Under the pieces are notes generated by a model. That model searched no databases. It had not been told where the DNA came from and worked only from the letters and a program-made list of their open reading frames with translations. The position numbers and the translations under genes were made by a program. A DNA stretch of 24,653 bases. Source: Gammaproteobacteria bacterium (GTDB lineage Bacteria; Pseudomonadota; Gammaproteobacteria; Pseudomonadales; Azotimanducaceae). Positions 20,597-24,653 of the stretch are shown piece by piece; within the stretch, counting starts at the first letter, position 1; every line of letters begins with the position of its first letter. The stretch is from the NCBI GenBank assembly GCA_002715785.1, contig PBAA01000034.1, positions 1 to 24,653 of the forward strand, given 5' to 3'.

Positions 20597-21421
20597 TCAG
20601 GAATCTTCGAGCACAGAACGTGCTGGCGATAACGTGTCGCCCGTCGATGCGCCGGGTAAAGCGCAAGAGGATTCAAATCGCTGTCCAGGTTTCGCGTCAG
20701 TATTCCAGACTTCAACGGCCCCATGAAGAGAAGTAATCGATGCGTATCCAGCACGAACGGCTCCGAGGTCAGTCGTCTCGTCAGGAAGGTATCCGGTTTC
20801 GACGAGATGGAAGTCGAGTTGGTCGTCCCCCACCGAAGAAATGGCACTGCGCACTGATCCGAACTTTGCGAGTCCCGCCCATCGAATGCCGACCACTTCT
20901 TGTCTGGGAAGGCCTGGTACGTTGACGTTAAAGACACCGCGGATGGGGCCGGTAACGACGCTGGGCAAAATCTCGACCGCAATTTGCGCGGCGGTCTCCC
21001 AGTGCCACTCGGTGGAGCCGTCAAGGCTGACTGAGATTCCTTGGAGTCCAAAATTTTGAGCCGCGAGTGCAGCCCCAACGGTTCCGCTATGGAGGGTTGA
21101 ACGGCCAGTGTTTAGTCCCGCATTAATTCCGGAAACCACGACATCAGGAATGGGGCCAAAAGCTTCGAGGTATCCCGTCACGACACAAAGTGCTGGTGTT
21201 CCGGAGATGCCGTAGGCCTCGGCATGCAGTCCGGGGATCGAGTGTCGCGAAACGTGCACCGGCTCTTCAGACGAAATACGCCCCAAGGACGTGCCGGTAC
21301 CAGAAGCATCGTGGTCGGGTGCGACCACGATGACCTCGTACCCAGCGTTTTCGATGTGACGCGACAGCTCATGGATACCGGGGCTTTGAATCCCGTCGTC
21401 ATTCGTTATGAGTATGCGCAT
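20597..21421 (-). CDS. surE: 5'/3'-nucleotidase SurE
   Basis: A 274-residue survival-protein-E-type phosphatase. M-R-I-L-I-T-N-D8-D9-G-I-Q-S-P-G-I is the diagnostic N-terminus with the two metal Asp. V-V-S-G-I-N-A-G-L-N-T-G-R-S-T-L-H-S-G-T-V-G-A-A is the second active-site block; the usual Tyr-Ser is His-Ser here. SurE dephosphorylates 5'- and 3'-nucleoside monophosphates and, in some cases, other phosphate esters. It is usually found near pcm and nlpD; here it lies in a catabolic run. ATG 21421 is preceded by AAGGAA inside the end of the enolase-superfamily gene, with which it overlaps by 23 bases, so the two are very probably cotranslated. The C-terminus is longer than that of the roughly 250-residue E. 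coli protein. Confidence 0.92.
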   Translation of the reverse strand: MRILITNDDGIQSPGIHELSRHIENAGYEVIVVAPDHDASGTGTSLGRISSEEPVHVSRHSIPGLHAEAYGISGTPALCVVTGYLEAFGPIPDVVVSGINAGLNTGRSTLHSGTVGAALAAQNFGLQGISVSLDGSTEWHWETAAQIAVEILPSVVTGPIRGVFNVNVPGLPRQEVVGIRWAGLAKFGSVRSAISSVGDDQLDFHLVETGYLPDETTDLGAVRAGYASITSLHGAVEVWNTDAKPGQRFESSCALPGASTGDTLSPARSVLEDS

Positions 21422-22598
21422 CGGGTTCCTTATAGAGATGTTGGGCAGCGATTTCTTCGTTCAATTCCACACCTAAACCAGGGCCCTTGGGGGGAATGAT
21501 GTAGCCGCTATCCCACTCGATGGGGGTTTCAAGAATGTCCGCGTGAAAGCCATCGAAGCGGCCAATGCTTTCTTGAATAAGGAAATTGGGGCTGCAGGTA
21601 TCGATTTGGATATTTGCGGCAGCCTCGACGGGTCCGCAGTACAAATGCGGCGCGATTTGAGCGTAATAAGCTTCGGCCATGGCGGCTATTTTTTTGGCCT
21701 CCAAAATGCCACCGACACGTCCGAGCGCCATTTGTAGGATAGCGGCAGCCTGTTTTTCGAGAAGTTCGCGGAATTCGAATTTCGTGGTTAGGCGTTCGCC
21801 AGTTGCGACGGGAATACTTGTCGCCGACGCGACCCTCGCCATCTCGTCTCGGTTTTCAGGCGGCACGGGCTCTTCGAACCAAAGGGGATCGTACTTTTCG
21901 ATCCGTCTAGCGAATCGAATAGTCCCAGAAGTCGTTGATTGGCCATGCGTTCCGATCAGAATGTCACCACGTCCGCCGAGCGCGTCGCGGACGCTTCGAA
22001 CGACTGCTTCGGCGTTGTTTAGTCGATCAAGAGGCGGTTCTCTAGGGTCCTCGTTACCCATCACGTCGATCAGTGGGTCGAACTTGACCGCTGTAAAACC
22101 CTCTTTTAGATAAGCTGCCGCTCGCTCGCCGGCGAGGTCGGGATCGGTATGAGGTGATCGCCGATTGGAGCTATCGGCGGCGGGGTAGAGATAGGTGTAG
22201 GAACGCAGACGCTCATGGTATCGACCACCGAGCAAATTGTAGATAGGTTGATCGAGCGCTTTACCGATGATGTCCCAGCAAGCCATTTCAATTGCGCTAA
22301 GTACACCCATCACGGTGTGGTCTGGGTGTTGGTGGTGGTCGTGAGATTCGTAGCCGTCACCGTAGTATACCGTCCGCCAAAGCCGTTCGACCTGAAAGGG
22401 GTCCGAATCGATCACGTAGGTTTCGCCGATATCTTCCATCAGGCGCGCGACCGTGAGCGGGTGGAAAGGCACCTTGTATGCCTCGCCGATCCCTTCGATG
22501 CCACCGTCAGTGGTGAGTTTGACGAGCGTCCAGTAGCGGCCGCCGTGATGCGGAGGCGGGGTGGCAATGATGTAGGGTTTGATATCGACGATTTTCAT
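21399..22598 (-). CDS. Enolase-superfamily (mandelate racemase/MLE) enzyme, galactonate-dehydratase-like, metal Asp replaced
   Basis: A 399-residue enolase-superfamily protein with N-terminal capping domain and C-terminal barrel. The visible active-site residues are H218, E242 (F-E-E-P), E268 (A-T-G-E), H318 (A-P-H) and E343 (Q-E-S). Their spacings (24, 26, 50, 25) equal those I recall for E. coli galactonate dehydratase (H185, E209, E235, H285, E310). The position of its first metal ligand, two residues before the first His, is Gly216 here (I-G-T-H-G-Q instead of D-F-H). K172 in V-K-F-D may contribute. Sugar-acid dehydration is the likely reaction if the enzyme is active. ATG 22598 has AGGAC upstream and lies 12 bases after the next enolase-superfamily gene. 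It overlaps surE by 23 bases. Confidence 0.88.
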   Translation of the reverse strand: MKIVDIKPYIIATPPPHHGGRYWTLVKLTTDGGIEGIGEAYKVPFHPLTVARLMEDIGETYVIDSDPFQVERLWRTVYYGDGYESHDHHQHPDHTVMGVLSAIEMACWDIIGKALDQPIYNLLGGRYHERLRSYTYLYPAADSSNRRSPHTDPDLAGERAAAYLKEGFTAVKFDPLIDVMGNEDPREPPLDRLNNAEAVVRSVRDALGGRGDILIGTHGQSTTSGTIRFARRIEKYDPLWFEEPVPPENRDEMARVASATSIPVATGERLTTKFEFRELLEKQAAAILQMALGRVGGILEAKKIAAMAEAYYAQIAPHLYCGPVEAAANIQIDTCSPNFLIQESIGRFDGFHADILETPIEWDSGYIIPPKGPGLGVELNEEIAAQHLYKEPDAHTHNE

Positions 22599-22610
22599 GG
22601 GGAAGTCCTG

Positions 22611-23699
22611 TTATTTGTACGTCAAACGGGCTACGGCGGTTTCGTTGAGCTCGATGCCGAGACCGGGTCGGTCAGACAATTCCATGCAACCATCCTTGGG
22701 AATGACGCCGTCGCCATACAATTCTGCGACATCGTCTAGAGGTCCAGAGAACTCGGTCGAAAATTCGTGTGGCCGGGTTGCATTTTGAACCGTGACGTAA
22801 GCATGCAACGACGCCATCGAGTTGATACCTGCTTGCGGGCTATGCGGCATCACGGGCTTATCGAGGGTGGTGGCCATGTCATAGATGCGCTTAACTTCGG
22901 TAGGTCCTCCGGCATTAAGAATGTCGGGTTGGAGGATGTCGGGATTCCCGAGATCAATCAGTTGCTGAAACCACCAGCGAAACGCGTCTTGCTCCCCGGC
23001 CGATACGGCGACATCCAATGCGTCGGACACTTGCCGCAGGCCAGTCAAGTCGTTGTGTGGAATGGGTTCTTCGAAATGATCGATCCCGAGAGCTTCGAAA
23101 CGGCGTCCCTGTTGTATTGCGGTGGATACGGAGTAGCCATTGTTCGCATCAAAGCCAAGGTACACATCGGTGGGTAGAAATTCGCGCACGGCCTCGAACA
23201 GTTGGAAGTCTTTGTTGGGATCTGCGTCCTGGCGCCATCCGCGCCAATCCATCCGGATCTTAAAAGCGCGAAATCCCATCGACCAACCCTCTTTGACGAG
23301 TTGCAGCATCTCTTGCGGCTGCATTCGCCAGCCCGATCCGGTGCTCCAGTAGAGAGGCACCGACGTTCGGGCAGCGCCGCCCATCAACGTATAGACGGGG
23401 AGACCGGTTTCCTTTCCCAGCAGATCCCAGAGAGCAACGTCGACGGTGCCAACCACCCATCCTGGGAGTTTGTACATCCGTTCTTCACGGCCCAACGCAA
23501 GGGTGTCCCAATGACGGTGAATGGTTCGCGGATCTTCTCCCAACAGGGCGGGTTTGATAGCGGTTTCCAGATACGCGTTGAACACCTTGCCATTACGGCC
23601 GGGTGCTTCGGCCCATCCTTCAACTCCCGCGTCTGTGAGTACGCGTAACAATCCCTTTCCCGTTGTCAGGGGGGTATTGGTGATGTCTGTGATTTTCAT
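22611..23699 (-). CDS. Enolase-superfamily (mandelate racemase/MLE) enzyme with complete metal triad
   Basis: A 362-residue enolase-superfamily protein. The barrel carries K147-I-R149 at the end of strand 2, metal ligands D184 (G-F-D-A-N), E210 (F-E-E-P) and E236 (S-A-G-E) at 26-residue intervals, and H286 in M-P-H-S. The K-x-R in place of mandelate racemase K-x-K argues for a dehydratase or other lyase rather than a racemase, but the substrate is unknown. W-G-M-G-F-type capping residues are present in the S-M-G-F-R-A-F-K segment. ATG 23699 is preceded by GAGGTG; the frame extends to 23828 but the extra N-terminus is not family-like. It is the first gene of a compact minus-strand run of five ending at 18711. 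Confidence 0.88.
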   Translation of the reverse strand: MKITDITNTPLTTGKGLLRVLTDAGVEGWAEAPGRNGKVFNAYLETAIKPALLGEDPRTIHRHWDTLALGREERMYKLPGWVVGTVDVALWDLLGKETGLPVYTLMGGAARTSVPLYWSTGSGWRMQPQEMLQLVKEGWSMGFRAFKIRMDWRGWRQDADPNKDFQLFEAVREFLPTDVYLGFDANNGYSVSTAIQQGRRFEALGIDHFEEPIPHNDLTGLRQVSDALDVAVSAGEQDAFRWWFQQLIDLGNPDILQPDILNAGGPTEVKRIYDMATTLDKPVMPHSPQAGINSMASLHAYVTVQNATRPHEFSTEFSGPLDDVAELYGDGVIPKDGCMELSDRPGLGIELNETAVARLTYK

Positions 23700-23897
23700 A
23701 GCACCTCGTTCATCGGAGGGTGGGACGGGTCCAACCTCCAGATTATAGGGAGTTCCCATGATCGATAATGTTGTCATTGGTCGAACCCGCCATTCGGTGG
23801 TTAGTATGGCGCACAGGGGTGGGACCATTTGCGTCTGATATTTATCTGCGTTGGTGGTCGCCCAAATCGGGACACGACTTATTAGAGGAACAACTCA

Positions 23898-24542
23898 ATG
23901 AAAATGAAGTTACTTTTTCTGCTTACGTTTATATCGACGGCGTTATTTGCGGACGTGCTAGAAGTTAGGTTGTGGAAGGCGATACCGGGGAGTTCGGCCC
24001 AACTGATGCAAAACGCGTTAGAAGCGCGAGGCATCCATCAGAAGCTTGGTGGACAGGTTGTGGTGGCGACAGACCGCCAAGGCCGGCTTCATTATGCGAC
24101 AGCCCATAAGAATTGGACCGGGTGGGCCGCTTTCCAGAAAAAGCTCGAGGCAAGTGACGAATGGTCGGCTTTCGCCCAGAAGATCGGGGCAGCTCCCACG
24201 GCAACATTAGAGTCGCACTACCTGGTCAATCAAGTCGCGCCGATGCTGCCGTCGAAGGTTTATCAGGTCTTCGTATGGGAAGCGTTTCCAGGGCGACGCA
24301 GCCAGATGATCGAGTCCGCCAACGCGGCACAACCGTTGCACGAAAAACTCGGTGCGTCGGTGGGGATCAATATCGACCAGATGGGTCGCCTGCATTACCT
24401 GATGTCGTTTGACACGTGGGCCGATTGGGCCAAGTTTCAGGACACTGGCTCAAGCGACGAGCTCACGACCTTTTTTGCCGAATTCTATTCGAACCCGCCC
24501 GGAAAACTGGTGGAGGTGTATAACGTTACCCGAGTTGACTAG
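23898..24542 (+). CDS. Secreted protein with duplicated dimeric alpha/beta barrel domain
   Basis: A 214-residue exported protein. The signal peptide is M-K-M-K-L-L-F-L-L-T-F-I-S-T-A-L-F-A, with a likely cut after A18. The mature chain is two copies of one domain, residues 19-112 and 120-214. Each has an E/Q-V-x-x-W-x-A-x-P-G strand, L-H/Q-x-K-L-G, G-R-L-H-Y (62-66 and 163-167), and W-x2-W-x2-F (73-79 and 174-180). The fold is probably ferredoxin-like, akin to NIPSNAP or monooxygenase-type barrels, with the two copies forming the barrel in one chain. No function is known to me. ATG 23898 has GAGGAA 8 bases upstream. It is divergent from the enolase-superfamily run and converges with the partial gene at the right edge. 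Confidence 0.75.
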   Translation: MKMKLLFLLTFISTALFADVLEVRLWKAIPGSSAQLMQNALEARGIHQKLGGQVVVATDRQGRLHYATAHKNWTGWAAFQKKLEASDEWSAFAQKIGAAPTATLESHYLVNQVAPMLPSKVYQVFVWEAFPGRRSQMIESANAAQPLHEKLGASVGINIDQMGRLHYLMSFDTWADWAKFQDTGSSDELTTFFAEFYSNPPGKLVEVYNVTRVD

Positions 24543-24587
24543 GCCAGTGTGGGCGAGCAGCTAACATTCGCGCGGCCTTGCGGAGGT

Positions 24588-24653
24588 TCAGTTCGGCACG
24601 GTGCCCTCGATGACCATGTCCCAATGGGCGAGTCTCTCCGGGCCGACCGGGTG
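24588..24653 (-). CDS. C-terminal end of an unidentified gene running off the right edge
   Basis: On the minus strand an open frame enters at 24653 and stops at TGA 24590-24588, giving 21 residues with R-L-A-H-W-D-M-V-I-E-G-T-V-P near the end. The residue mix looks protein-like and it sits where a convergent gene end is expected, 45 bases after the + strand gene. It is too short to assign to a family. Confidence 0.35.
   Translation of the reverse strand, partial: HPVGPERLAHWDMVIEGTVPN

Noticed and set aside
20524..21078. 184-codon minus-strand frame.
   Set aside because: It lies within surE in another frame and shows no family motif.
21679..22113. 144-codon + strand frame.
   Set aside because: Antisense shadow of the enolase-superfamily gene, with Ser/Arg-rich composition.
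22215..22739. 174-codon + strand frame.
   Set aside because: It is antisense to the two enolase-superfamily genes, whose active-site motifs and ribosome-binding sites are clear.
1..24653. CRISPR arrays, tRNA, rRNA, insertion sequences and integrases.
   Set aside because: No regularly spaced repeats, no cloverleaf or rRNA-like sequence, and no transposase or recombinase motif was seen on either strand.

Overview
The window looks like a dense, metabolically specialised stretch of a Gram-negative, probably marine and uncultured, bacterial chromosome. A gammaproteobacterium or a relative is my best guess. Supporting signs are an HspQ/YccV protein, a lipoprotein with a classical lipobox, Sec-type signal peptides, and a small secreted two-cysteine TGS protein of a kind I associate with marine gammaproteobacteria. 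Class 1B PyrD/PyrK, the sulfatases and the enolase-superfamily genes are less lineage-specific and leave room for another phylum. Base composition looks slightly above 50% GC throughout. I see no tRNA, rRNA, CRISPR array, insertion sequence, recombinase or phage gene. No gap between genes exceeds 300 bases; the largest, 17077-17358, is a divergent promoter region of 282 bases.

Layout. Positions 1-94 hold the C-terminal tail of a haloalkane-dehalogenase-like hydrolase. 128-5338 carries two amidohydrolases (one membrane-anchored), a small cupin, a DUF1330 protein, a uronate-dehydrogenase-like SDR/epimerase and an alpha/beta hydrolase. 5572-9624 carries a 983-residue lipoprotein (two Ig-like domains, a carboxypeptidase-regulatory-like domain, two haem-c motifs and a lyase-like beta-propeller), then a short zinc-type alcohol dehydrogenase. 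9749-15714 is a minus-strand run, in transcription order: tandem EthD protein, PqaA-family protein, TauD/TfdA dioxygenase, PhyH dioxygenase, PyrK, PyrD. 15869-17076 holds hspQ, a methylmalonyl-CoA-epimerase-like VOC protein and the small two-cysteine protein. 17359-23699 holds an arylsulfatase converging on a minus-strand cluster, in transcription order: enolase-superfamily enzyme 2, enolase-superfamily enzyme 1, surE, glyoxalase-like protein, sulfatase-like enzyme. 23898-24542 is a secreted duplicated alpha/beta-barrel protein, followed by the tail of a minus-strand gene running off the right edge.

How the genes may work together. The window contains many stand-alone catabolic enzymes but no recognisable transporter or transcription factor. 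The coherent unit is 17359-23699: two sulfatase-fold enzymes with two sugar-acid-dehydratase-like enzymes, a nucleotidase and a VOC protein. This suggests breakdown of sulfated or phosphorylated sugar acids, with the uronate-dehydrogenase-like gene at 2386-3126 a possible contributor. That pathway is inference. The firmest sequence oddities are an enolase-superfamily enzyme in which Gly occupies the first metal-ligand (Asp) position while every other active-site spacing is kept, and a sulfatase-fold enzyme with T-x-P-x-R in place of C-x-P-x-R.
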